Shown: piece by piece, positions 47,516-55,448 of the stretch
How the letters are laid out: every line of letters begins with the position of its first letter
Position numbering within the stretch: the stretch's first letter is position 1
Source: Mycolicibacterium cosmeticum
GTDB taxonomy: Bacteria > Actinomycetota > Actinomycetes > Mycobacteriales > Mycobacteriaceae
Assembly (NCBI RefSeq): GCF_000613185.1
Contig: NZ_CCBB010000003.1
Span: 2,401,235-2,465,234, forward strand
Length of the DNA stretch: 64,000 bases
Direction of reading: 5' to 3'
Program-made: the position numbers and the translations under genes
Notes under the pieces: generated by a model
Database searches by the model: none
The model's input: only the letters and a program-made list of their open reading frames with translations
What the model was told of the DNA's origin: nothing

Positions 47516-48640
47516 TTACTTGCGCGACAGGCGTCGCAGGTCAGCGAGCGTGACCGCAGTACGCATTCCGGCAGCGTATTCGGCAGGGCATTCCCACGCC
47601 GCGAAATGTCCTCCGCTGGTGTGCTCGGTGTATGCCTGGACGTTGAAGAAGCGCGCGGCGAATTCTTGTGGGGCGTTCACCAAGTCCTTCGGGAAGATCG
47701 TGAAGGCGGTGGGTATGTCGATCCACCCGTCCGGATTGATGCCGCCCTCGACATAGGGCGTGAAGGACGTGCCGATCGCTCCGCTGACCCAGTACGCGGT
47801 GATCCAGGTGAGTAACTGGTCGCGGGTGAAGACTGACTCGACCTCACCGTCGCAGTCGGTCCACGAGCGCAGCTTCTCAAGTATCCAGGCGGCTAGACCC
47901 GCGGGAGAATCGTTGAGCGCGACTGCCACCGTATGAGGCTTGGTCCGCTGCAGATGCATGTAACCGCCCTCGGCTTCCTGCCAGCGGTGGCCGTGCGCCA
48001 TATAGGCGCGTTCTGCGTCGGTGATGTCGGTGGGGGGATTTACCAGGTATCGGTACTGCGAGACGTCGGTGAGGTGCAACGCGCTGACGTGCTCCCGGTG
48101 GCGGTCGGCGAGTACTTCGGTGACGTCGCAGCCGACGTCACCGGCCGACAGAACGTAATGGTCGTAGCCGAGCTCGGCCATCGCTGCGGCGATCGCGTCC
48201 GCAGCGACGGCCGAGTCCACTCCGCGGCGGGCGACGGGTGCGGCGAAAGGATAGCCGGGCAGTGCGGGAACGACGACGTGGAGATCCGAGAGCAGCGGCA
48301 CGACCTTCTGGAACCGCAACACCGAGTCGGGCCAACCGTGGAGGAGCACGACAGCGACGGCGTCCGGGTCCTTCGATGGCACATGGATCAGCCGGATCGG
48401 GGTGTCGTGCCCGGCTCCGGTCAGTGTCCACGGCAAGGCCAGGATCTCCTGCTCGTGGACGCGCCAGTCGTAGGAATGCGCCCAGTAGCCCAGGAGGTCG
48501 GCCAGGTAATCGCCATCGACGCCGCGGTCCCACCCGAAACCGGCCGGGAGTACCGCGCGCCGGTACGCGGACAGCCTGCTGTGCAGATCATCGAGCACCC
48601 GCTGCGGTACGGGGTGCGGAGCGTTGTGTGCGCTGTTCAT
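47516..48640 (-). CDS. epoxide hydrolase family protein (EHN type)
   Basis: The 374-residue protein starts with the EHN lid domain (VLDDLHSRLSAYRRAVLPAGFGWDRGVDGDYLADLLGYWAHSYDWRVHEQEILALP) and continues as an alpha/beta hydrolase with VVLLHGWPDSVLRFQKVVPLL. The nucleophile Asp is in SAGDVGCDVTEVLA, and the catalytic His is in SGGHFAAWECP. It hydrolyses epoxides or related esters. A GGAGGGC ribosome-binding site precedes its ATG. It lies 18 bp downstream of a small ORF and under LacI-type operators. Confidence 0.85.
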   Translation of the reverse strand: MNSAHNAPHPVPQRVLDDLHSRLSAYRRAVLPAGFGWDRGVDGDYLADLLGYWAHSYDWRVHEQEILALPWTLTGAGHDTPIRLIHVPSKDPDAVAVVLLHGWPDSVLRFQKVVPLLSDLHVVVPALPGYPFAAPVARRGVDSAVAADAIAAAMAELGYDHYVLSAGDVGCDVTEVLADRHREHVSALHLTDVSQYRYLVNPPTDITDAERAYMAHGHRWQEAEGGYMHLQRTKPHTVAVALNDSPAGLAAWILEKLRSWTDCDGEVESVFTRDQLLTWITAYWVSGAIGTSFTPYVEGGINPDGWIDIPTAFTIFPKDLVNAPQEFAARFFNVQAYTEHTSGGHFAAWECPAEYAAGMRTAVTLADLRRLSRK

Positions 48641-48658
48641 CGTTGCCCTCCTGATCGA

Positions 48659-48796
48659 CTATCGGACGGGTGGACAGCCGGAGCTGTTCGCAGACTCGGC
48701 CTCAAGGCCGTCGTAGCAGCTGGACTTGTAGACAGCGGCGGCCGCGGTGGTGCGGCGATCGATCGCGCGGGTTTCCTCGAAATCCCAGCGATCCAT
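48659..48796 (-). CDS. 45-residue small ORF with a strong ribosome-binding site
   Basis: The ATG follows AAGGAG by 7 bases. The frame encodes MDRWDFEETRAIDRRTTAAA and ends SGCPPVR, with only two cysteines (Cys27, Cys41) and no signal peptide. It is the first gene after the LacI-type operators and is followed by the epoxide hydrolase, so it is almost certainly translated. I recognise no family. Possibilities are a leader peptide, a small protein partner of the hydrolase or a modified-peptide precursor; no modifying enzyme is nearby. Confidence 0.6.
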   Translation of the reverse strand: MDRWDFEETRAIDRRTTAAAAVYKSSCYDGLEAESANSSGCPPVR

Positions 48797-48855
48797 GGCT
48801 GGACTCCTTCGCGACGGCGTACCGGCGTCATCGATAGATGCGACGTTAGGCGGCC

Positions 48856-48895
48856 ATGTCACCGGTGTCAAGGTTAATCATGACACCGGTGACAT
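48856..48895. promoter_or_regulatory. paired LacI-type operators
   Basis: ATGTCACCGGTGTCA and TGACACCGGTGACAT form a perfect 15-bp inverted repeat 10 bp apart. Each arm is itself nearly palindromic around CACCGGTG, so two dimer sites are present. They lie between the divergent small ORF/epoxide hydrolase pair and the LacI-family gene. Confidence 0.8.
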
Positions 48896-48900
48896 GAAAG

Positions 48901-48913
48901 TCGGTGACACCGA
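48901..48913. promoter_or_regulatory. third LacI-type operator
   Basis: TCGGTG and CACCGA are perfect 6-bp inverted arms around one base, sharing the GGTG/CACC core with the two sites just before it. Confidence 0.6.
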
Positions 48914-49102
48914 TGACGCGCGCCCGGATGTGTGGTTGTATGCCTGAAAAGGGTTCGCAGTTGGCGGCCGGCCGAGCAGGGCCCATCGATGAGGCGATCG
49001 AGTGAGGTGCGAAGACGTGACTGCATGGGCCAACTCCTGGGGCGCCGCGGAAGTGTGCCCAGTGGCAGCGATGCGGCAGGTCCCCGCGGCTGGGAGCGAT
49101 CG

Positions 49103-50110
49103 TTGACCACCATGCGGGACGTCGCCAAACTTGCGAAGGTCAGCACCAAGACCGTATCCAGGGTCTTCAACGACGACCCGCACGTATTGCCGGATACCCG
49201 TATGCGGGTCGAAGCGGCCCTGCGGGAACTGAACTACGTGCCCAACGCTGTGGCCACGACCTTCCGCGCCGGCTCGGCACCCATCATCGGTCTCGCAGTA
49301 CCGGATCTGGTGGATCCATTCTTTGCATCCATTGCGCAGTCAGTCGGTCGCGTGGCGGCCGACCACGGCATGTCGGTCAGCGTGACGAGCATCGGAACCG
49401 ATCCGCTCATCGAGCGGAAAATCGTCGAGACAACACTGAGCCAGTCCATCAGCGGTTTGATCATCGCGCCCGTGACGACTGACCAGTCGTATCTGCGGCC
49501 GTGGATAGACCGCACCCCTGTGGTCTTCGTCGACCGAACACCTACCAATGTCCACGCCGACTCGTTCACCCAGGACAACCACGGCGGCGCCCTGAGCGCC
49601 ACGGAGTTGCTTCTGCAGCGCGGCCACCTCCGCGTCGCCTTCATCGGAGACACGCTCACCCAGCCCACCGCCCAGCGTTTGGAGGGATACGTCGAGGCGC
49701 ATCGTCGTCGGGGAATCGATCACGACGATCGCCTTGTAGTCCTGGACGTCTGGGACCGTCGATCGGCAGCGGCGGCAATGGCGCAGCTCAGTGCGCTCGA
49801 GGATCCGCCGACTGCCATCTTCTCGTCGAACGACCGAAGCAGTATGGCGCTGATACCGGCACTGAAAGCGGACGACCTCGCAATGATCTCGTTCGGCGAC
49901 TTTCCGATGGCCGACATGCTGACACCGGCGGTCACTGTTATCGATCAGGATCCCGCATCCCTCGGCATCCTCGCCGCCGAGCGGATTTTCGATCGAATTG
50001 AGCACCGTCACAAGCGATATCGACGCCGTACGGTCATACCGGTAACCCTCGTCGAACGGCAGTCGAGCGGCGGTCCACGCTCCGGGGCCAAGGGCGCCAG
50101 GCGCCGGTAA
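49103..50110 (+). CDS. LacI family transcriptional regulator
   Basis: About 335 residues. The helix-turn-helix is MRDVAKLAKVSTKTVSRVFNDDPHVLPDTRMRVEAALRELNYVPNAVA, followed by the periplasmic-binding fold (IIGLAVPDLVDPFFASIAQSVGRVAADHGMSVSV, VVFVDRTPTNVHADSF, IFSSNDRSSMALIPAL, VTVIDQDPASLGILAA). The TTG at 49103 suits the GGGAG upstream; an ATG at 49112 is the alternative. Three matching palindromes lie 190-250 bp upstream. Its ligand is probably the sugar handled by the next gene. Confidence 0.87.
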   Translation: MTTMRDVAKLAKVSTKTVSRVFNDDPHVLPDTRMRVEAALRELNYVPNAVATTFRAGSAPIIGLAVPDLVDPFFASIAQSVGRVAADHGMSVSVTSIGTDPLIERKIVETTLSQSISGLIIAPVTTDQSYLRPWIDRTPVVFVDRTPTNVHADSFTQDNHGGALSATELLLQRGHLRVAFIGDTLTQPTAQRLEGYVEAHRRRGIDHDDRLVVLDVWDRRSAAAAMAQLSALEDPPTAIFSSNDRSSMALIPALKADDLAMISFGDFPMADMLTPAVTVIDQDPASLGILAAERIFDRIEHRHKRYRRRTVIPVTLVERQSSGGPRSGAKGARRR

Positions 50111-50153
50111 CTGCCCAATCGCCGTCGGCGTTCGACCATCGATGGAGAAAATC

Positions 50154-51383
50154 ATGAGCCATGGCTCTGAACTGGTGAGCGAAGTGCAGAAGCACTGGCT
50201 TCTGCACGAGGCTCGGCGGCTGGTCGAGTTCGCGACCGGTTCAGTGGATCCGTACGGCAGCATCGGTTGGCTCGACGATCAAGGCGGTCGGCAGGAAGGC
50301 AAACCGCTTCAAATCTATATCGGCTGCCGCATGACCCACGTGTTCAGCATCGGTGAAGCGCTGTGGCCCAATCATTTTCGATCTCACCTCGAAGCTGGTC
50401 TGTCTGCAATCGATTCCGTCTTCGCGGATCCTGTCCATGGCGGGTGGTTCCACAGCGACGATGGGCAACCGGCGGCATATCCCAAGACCGCGTATGACCA
50501 CGCATTTGTGACCCTCGCCGCGGCGTCTGCGGCAGCACGTGGAATAACGGCGGGTGATCGGCTGCTGCACCGGGCTCTGCACATGCTGGACGAACACTTC
50601 TGGGATGAGACACAAGGTCTCGTTCGAGAGGCGTTCAGCCGTGACTGGAAACTCAGTGAGCCGTACCGCGGAGCCAACTCCAACATGCATGCCGTCGAGG
50701 CCTTCCTGGCGGCCGCCGACGTAACGGGCGACCACACCTGGCGCGCACGGGCTCTGCGAATCGTCGATCACATCGTCAACGGCTGGGCGCGGCCCAACAA
50801 CTGGAGGATCGTCGAACACTTCGACGAGAACTGGCAGCCGCTGCTGGACTACAACATCGGCGATGCCGCACATCCATTCCGCCCGTATGGCGCCACTGTA
50901 GGCCACGGTATGGAATGGGCACGGTTGTGCTTACAGCTGCAGGCTGCGACCCCCGGGGCAGAATCCGATTGGCTGGTTGAGTCGGCCACTGCGCTCTACG
51001 CGCGGGCCAAGGCTGACGGATGGGCTCGCGACGGCGCCGACGGATTCGTCTACACCGTGGATTGGGACGGGTGCCCAGTCGTTCACGAACGGATGCACTG
51101 GGTGGTCGCCGAAGCCACCGCCGCGGCGGCCGCCTTGCATCGGGTCACCGGCGAACACGCCTATGCCGAGGACTTCCATAACTGGTGGAACTACATTCGC
51201 TCCTACCTGCTCGACCGCCGACACGGCTCCTGGCACCACGAGCTGTCGCGCACCAATCAGCCTTCGCGCACCGTCTGGTGCGGCAAACCTGACGTGTATC
51301 ACGCCCTGCAGGCCTGTCTGCTTCCCCAGCTGCCCTTGCGGCCGTCGATCGCGCTGTCTGTGACGCCGTCGCTGCTCGGCTGA
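50154..51383 (+). CDS. YihS-like AGE-family sugar isomerase
   Basis: About 409 residues with the (alpha/alpha)6-barrel of the N-acylglucosamine 2-epimerase family. The pattern closely follows YihS: GCRMTHVFSIGEAL, DPVHGGWFHSDDGQ, YRGANSNMHAVEAFLAAADVTGDHTW, IVEHFDENWQPLLDYN, GHGMEWARLCL, DGFVYTVDWDGCPVVHERMHWVVAEA, and GSWHHEL. YihS isomerises sulfoquinovose and also mannose to the ketose. Which one applies cannot be told by eye. It follows the LacI gene by 43 bp. Confidence 0.82.
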   Translation: MSHGSELVSEVQKHWLLHEARRLVEFATGSVDPYGSIGWLDDQGGRQEGKPLQIYIGCRMTHVFSIGEALWPNHFRSHLEAGLSAIDSVFADPVHGGWFHSDDGQPAAYPKTAYDHAFVTLAAASAAARGITAGDRLLHRALHMLDEHFWDETQGLVREAFSRDWKLSEPYRGANSNMHAVEAFLAAADVTGDHTWRARALRIVDHIVNGWARPNNWRIVEHFDENWQPLLDYNIGDAAHPFRPYGATVGHGMEWARLCLQLQAATPGAESDWLVESATALYARAKADGWARDGADGFVYTVDWDGCPVVHERMHWVVAEATAAAAALHRVTGEHAYAEDFHNWWNYIRSYLLDRRHGSWHHELSRTNQPSRTVWCGKPDVYHALQACLLPQLPLRPSIALSVTPSLLG

Positions 51384-51467
51384 CCAGCACGGTTGCCGCA
51401 GATCGGTGCTCCTGGATCGTGGCGCCGAAGCCGGCCAACAACGCCCGTCGCGCAAGAACCTCCCGGA

Positions 51468-51719
51468 TCAGGACTCGGCGGCCAGGTCGGAACTGTCGTG
51501 GAACTCAAGCGTGCCGGCATCGGTGGTGATGGCCCAGCGCCGGCCCGCGTCGACGATGTGCTCGTCGCCGATATCGACGCTGTACCCGGCGTGGTCACCG
51601 AAGTCCTCGACGACGACGCCGCCGACCTCGTCTTCGGTACCCGGCCGGATGCGAACACGGTCGCCGATGGCGTATTCGGCCGGTGCTGCCGGGCTGTCAT
51701 CCATGTCGTCGTCATCCAT
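51468..51719 (-). CDS. small acidic hypothetical protein with a KOW/SH3-like core
   Basis: Eighty-three residues beginning MDDDDMDDSPAAPAEYAIGD and continuing RVRIRPGTEDEVGGVVVEDFG, YSVDIGDEHIVDAGRRWAITTDAG, TLEFHD. The GDRVRIRPG...GGVVVEDFG segment resembles KOW/SH3 barrels. An AGGAAGG sequence lies about 12 bases before the ATG. No family name is known to me. The gap from 51720 to 51995 holds no other gene. Confidence 0.55.
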   Translation of the reverse strand: MDDDDMDDSPAAPAEYAIGDRVRIRPGTEDEVGGVVVEDFGDHAGYSVDIGDEHIVDAGRRWAITTDAGTLEFHDSSDLAAES

Positions 51720-51995
51720 CTGTTCAGTCGCCTTCCTGGTTGGAGGTGGTTTCGTGGCGAGCGTGAAACATCGCCGGACGCCGAACCGATAGGTGGGCGG
51801 CCTCGCAACCGACGGGCTATCGGACGGCGCCGCGAGGGTGTGACGCAGCACACCATTCGGAATGTGCCGGAAACTGCGACTAACCAGCATGCCGACATGT
51901 TGCCCGCGGAGCCGCGGAAATGCGCTGAACCTCAGGATCTCGATTTCCGTCGGGGCCATCTGCTCGCAGCCTGAGGCGACGGACTCGGTTCGGTC

Positions 51996-52889
51996 ATGAC
52001 CGTCTATGCATGCGGCGTCGATTTCGATGCCATCGAAGCCTTGGATGTTCATGCCCATGTGTCGATCGACTGGGCCGGCCGGCGCTGGCTCGACGGAGAA
52101 TCGGTGCGTTCTGTGCATTCCATGGCCTCCGCGTCCGCACGGCCAATCCCCACCATCGACGCGATGGCGCAGTATTACCGCGACCGCCAGATGGCCGCCG
52201 TGGTCTTCACCATCGACGCCACCGCCGCGACGGGGCGCGCACCCAATTCGGTCGAGGAGATTGCCGAGCGGGCGGCGCTGAATCGGGATGTGCTGATTCC
52301 GTTCGGCTCGGTCGACCCATGGCAGGGCACGGCGGCAGTGCGCCGCGTGCACCGACTCATCGGCGAATACGGTGTGTGCGGGTTCAAGTTCCACCCGAGC
52401 ATGCAGGCGTTCGAACCCAACGACCGGCGCTTCTATCCCATCTACGAGGCCATCGCCGAGTACCGGCTGCCCCTGCTGTTCCACACCGGCCAGACGTGTA
52501 TCGGTGCCGGCCGGCCGGGTGGACGCGGTATCAAACTCCGCTACTCCGACCCCATGCTGCTCGACGACGTGGCCGCCGACTTCCCCGAGTTGACAATCGT
52601 GATGGCCCACCCCGCGGTGCCGTGGGTCGACGCCCAGATCGCCGTCGCGACACACAAGGCCAATGTCTACATCGACCTGTCCGGAACATCTCCCACGCAG
52701 TTCCCGCCGCAGCTCGTCCACGCCATCAAGACCTCGTTGTCCACGAAGGTGCTCTTCGGCTCCGGCTATCCCGTTCACGACGCGGACCGATGGCGCGACG
52801 ACTTCGCCAATCTGGGCATCCCGGCCGCCACGTTGCCCCGGGTGCTGAAAGACAACGCCCTGCGCGTTCTCGGAGTCGCGGGAACGTGA
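51996..52889 (+). CDS. amidohydrolase-2 family (ACMSD-like) metal hydrolase
   Basis: The 297-residue protein has ALDVHAHVS (the HxH metal motif, about 15-23), GEYGVCGFKFHPSMQAFEPND, LLFHTGQTCIGAGRPGGRGIKLRYSDPMLLDDVAADFP, IVMAHPAVPWVD, and the late LFGSGYPVHDADRW. The last region carries Gly-Ser-Gly where active members usually have Ser/Thr-Asp (GSDYP/GTDFP), so a catalytic Asp may be missing. It might be a decarboxylase/hydrolase of aromatic acids, or inactive. Confidence 0.8.
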   Translation: MTVYACGVDFDAIEALDVHAHVSIDWAGRRWLDGESVRSVHSMASASARPIPTIDAMAQYYRDRQMAAVVFTIDATAATGRAPNSVEEIAERAALNRDVLIPFGSVDPWQGTAAVRRVHRLIGEYGVCGFKFHPSMQAFEPNDRRFYPIYEAIAEYRLPLLFHTGQTCIGAGRPGGRGIKLRYSDPMLLDDVAADFPELTIVMAHPAVPWVDAQIAVATHKANVYIDLSGTSPTQFPPQLVHAIKTSLSTKVLFGSGYPVHDADRWRDDFANLGIPAATLPRVLKDNALRVLGVAGT

Positions 52890-52905
52890 TGGGTTGCCAC
52901 GGTGA

Positions 52906-53352
52906 TCAGAGGCCGGCGGCGAGGAGTTTCTCGCGCCGGGCCGGAGACAGTCGGAGCAGAGCGGTGGTGAGGCTGCGGACCTCCGGATCTCGGTACGTGT
53001 CAAGCCAGTTCAGCTCTTCTTCGAGTTTGCGGCAGTAGCTCTCATCGTGACCGGTGAAGTAGTCGATGCGAATGCCGAAGAACTCGGCGATCAGCTCCAT
53101 CGTCTCCAGCGACGGGTTTCCCCGTCGGCCCAAGCGCAACTGAGACAAGTACGGCGCCGACAATGCCAGCCCGCGATCTTCCAAGGCACGCACCAGCTCT
53201 CGACTGCAGTATGGACCACGGCCGGGTGGGTAGACCGTCTCGAACAGTCGGTTGAGCCGGGCGGCGAAACTTTCCGGATCCACGGAGGACACCCGCGTCC
53301 GGGGGCGCCGCCCCATCGGCTGTTCGACCGCAGTTGCTCCGCCGTGCGCCAT
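52906..53352 (-). CDS. EspR-like XRE family transcriptional regulator
   Basis: About 148 residues. The core ESFAARLNRLFETVYPPGRGPY, ALSAPYLSQLRLGRRGNPSLETMELIAEFFGI and DYFTG...LEEELNWL closely parallels M. tuberculosis EspR, including the C-terminal dimerisation helices. EspR controls ESX-1 and cell-wall functions. An extra basic N-terminus of about 37 residues (GRRPRTRVSS) is present. The ATG at 53352 follows AGGAAGGGG. It is divergent from the MspA-family operon across 158 bp and is its probable regulator. Confidence 0.88.
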   Translation of the reverse strand: MAHGGATAVEQPMGRRPRTRVSSVDPESFAARLNRLFETVYPPGRGPYCSRELVRALEDRGLALSAPYLSQLRLGRRGNPSLETMELIAEFFGIRIDYFTGHDESYCRKLEEELNWLDTYRDPEVRSLTTALLRLSPARREKLLAAGL

Positions 53353-53510
53353 CAGACCGCCCCTTCCTACCCACTCTGGCAAGAAACGCCTCTTGAACCT
53401 GCCGGCTCGGCCGGTCGCCCCTGGAGACTGACGACTTAGCTGACCAGCAGCCATCAATTGCAGATTGACACATCAGTCCCTTATATGCCAGTCTGCGGCT
53501 GGAAACGTGA

Positions 53511-54293
53511 ATGACACTCCTCACAAGGAATGTTCATCGCATGGGGACCGGGGGGATCTGCTCAATGGTGGTGTGGCGCGTCTGCTCATCTCAGGTGTTC
53601 CTGGCAGCCTCGGTATTCGCTGTATTGGGAGGATTCGTCGTCGGTGTCGCGCCCAGCAGTGCCGCCGATCCTGAGGTGATGCCGGATCGGTGGACGCAGT
53701 TCGTCACCGATGACGGGTGGGTGATCGACGTGAATACCACCAATGAGGTGATCAACCATATCGACAATCTGGCGGGTGCCTCGAACTCGTGGCAGGCCCG
53801 GGTGTCGGTGCGCGCGGAGGCGCGGATCAGCGGTTCGGGTGCGTCGGTGATCCAGGATGCGCAGTTGGAGGCCGGCTATTTCGTTGGCTGCCGCACGGAT
53901 TCGTCGGCGGGGGTCGAGGTGGGTGGCGATATCGGGATCGATCCGTATCAACAAGTCAACGGTCAAGTCTATGGCGGCGGGTACGGCGGTGGCGGATCCG
54001 GGGGTGGCCAGGGCGGTGGGTTCGGCGGGGCCTCGGGCGGTGCCACGCTGGGCGTGCAGGAACACTTGGGTGGCTATATCCGGGTCGTTCTCAAACCCGG
54101 TGGACTGGCGCAGGTTCCGCTGGACCGGATCAGCCTGCGCAATATGCATGCGGTGTCGAATCTGCGGGATCAGAACATCGAAGCCGATGGCTGCGGTGGT
54201 CAGGTCAAGATCCAGTCGTATGCCACGATCCGGATCCGCACCGACAACGGAAACGACACCCAGACCCTCTACGGCGAGCCGAAAGACCTGTGA
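53511..54293 (+). CDS. MspA-family porin-like protein
   Basis: The protein of about 260 residues has a signal peptide (VFLAASVFAVLGGFVVGVAPSSA). The mature part follows MspA-family order: TDDGWVIDVNTTNEVINHIDNLAGA, VSVRAEARISGSGASVIQDAQLEAGYFVGCRTD, a glycine-rich stretch of about 25 residues, LGGYIRVVLKPGGLAQVPLDRISLRN, and the ending IKIRT...TLYGEPKDL. MspA forms octameric outer-membrane pores. The glycine-rich insert lies where MspA has its constriction/hairpin region. The start may be at 53541 or 53565 instead. The next gene starts inside its stop (TGATG). Confidence 0.85.
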   Translation: MTLLTRNVHRMGTGGICSMVVWRVCSSQVFLAASVFAVLGGFVVGVAPSSAADPEVMPDRWTQFVTDDGWVIDVNTTNEVINHIDNLAGASNSWQARVSVRAEARISGSGASVIQDAQLEAGYFVGCRTDSSAGVEVGGDIGIDPYQQVNGQVYGGGYGGGGSGGGQGGGFGGASGGATLGVQEHLGGYIRVVLKPGGLAQVPLDRISLRNMHAVSNLRDQNIEADGCGGQVKIQSYATIRIRTDNGNDTQTLYGEPKDL

Positions 54294-55399
54294 TGGTGTC
54301 GCGGCTGACCCGGCGATTACTGGTGGTTCTTGGCGCGGCTGTGCTCAGTAGTGGATGGGTTGCGCATGCCGATCCGGCTGTGGATGACGCGACGCGGCCT
54401 GCGGTTCCGTTGCCGATCCAGCGGCCGATGCCCGCCGATCCCGGGCGGGTCAGTCCGATTGGTGGGGCCAGGATTTCGTCGACCACGCCGCAAGGCGAGA
54501 CCGCTGGGCTGGAGCCCCCACTGGCTGCCCAGGCCGAGCGCGGGGAGGCCACCGTGCCGATGTGGGCCAAGGACGGCATCTTCGCTCCGACCGCACACCC
54601 GAACCGGCAGATCTCGATCCATCTACCCACGGAATTGGTGTTGGGGCCTGCGGCGTGGCTGCCTGGCGGCGGTGCGGTGTACGGCTCAGCTGATGTCGAC
54701 TACACCGTGGTGCCGTACGCCGGTGGCGGAGTGGATATCACGGTGACCCGCAAGAGCGTGTTCTCCGCCTCGACCATTCCGTTCGGTATCAAGCTTCCCG
54801 CGGCCACTCATCTGCGGTCCGGGCCCAACGTGGTGTTGGTCGAAACCGATGCCACTGCAGGTAATCCGTCCCGTGTGATCGGTACCTTCAGTGTGCCCGC
54901 GGCTACCGATGCCAATCAGGTACCGCTGTCGGTGACACCCACGCTGGGGCCGGGTTTCCCGCCGGGACAGTCCAATCTGACCATCGATCTCGGACCGGTG
55001 AGCGCCTTCGCGTTCCCGGTCACCATCGCGCTGTCTTACCGGGCTTCTGACGTACCGACCACCGGCGCGCCGAGCACCAACTGGCAGGGGCTACCGCCCG
55101 GCGTGAATGTGCCTGCCGCGCCGGGTGATGCACATTGCCAAGGCGGACCCGATGTCTTCGCCAGTGCCGACGGGCGAGTGGCCAATTTCGTGGCTGCTTG
55201 TGCAACCCAGCAACAGTGCCTGGCGACCACGCCCGCCCAGACGTCGGTGGACTCATGCAACAACCGACTCCTGGCGCATATGTCGATCCAATGCACCACT
55301 GTCTTCGGGCAGACCGGGGATGACTACGACGGTTGTACGCGAGCCGCAGCCGACTACGTGGCCTGGGCCAAAGCCAATATGACCGGCGGGCCCCGATGA
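54293..55399 (+). CDS. secreted Cys-rich protein of unknown function
   Basis: The 368-residue protein has a signal peptide ending WVAHAD, a Pro-rich linker (about 26-80) and a beta-rich central domain (ISIHLPTELVLGPAAWLPGGGAVYGSADVDYTVVPYAGGGVDITVTRKSVF). The C-terminal 90 residues contain six cysteines (282, 303, 309, 322, 334, 348), enough for three disulfides. The helix-rich spacing at the end vaguely recalls small secreted phospholipase A2-like folds, but no His-Asp pair is seen. It is translationally coupled to the porin gene. I know no family. Confidence 0.75.
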   Translation: MVSRLTRRLLVVLGAAVLSSGWVAHADPAVDDATRPAVPLPIQRPMPADPGRVSPIGGARISSTTPQGETAGLEPPLAAQAERGEATVPMWAKDGIFAPTAHPNRQISIHLPTELVLGPAAWLPGGGAVYGSADVDYTVVPYAGGGVDITVTRKSVFSASTIPFGIKLPAATHLRSGPNVVLVETDATAGNPSRVIGTFSVPAATDANQVPLSVTPTLGPGFPPGQSNLTIDLGPVSAFAFPVTIALSYRASDVPTTGAPSTNWQGLPPGVNVPAAPGDAHCQGGPDVFASADGRVANFVAACATQQQCLATTPAQTSVDSCNNRLLAHMSIQCTTVFGQTGDDYDGCTRAAADYVAWAKANMTGGPR

Positions 55400-55448
55400 A
55401 GCTACCGGCGTGGCACCCGGGGGCGCTGCACGATGCAGTTGCCCGGTG

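Noticed and set aside
51720..53003. Long minus-strand frame continuing upstream of the 83-residue protein, opposite the amidohydrolase
   Set aside because: It is the complement of a well-conserved amidohydrolase and has His/Gly/Arg-rich shadow composition. Only the part from 51719 down is protein-like.
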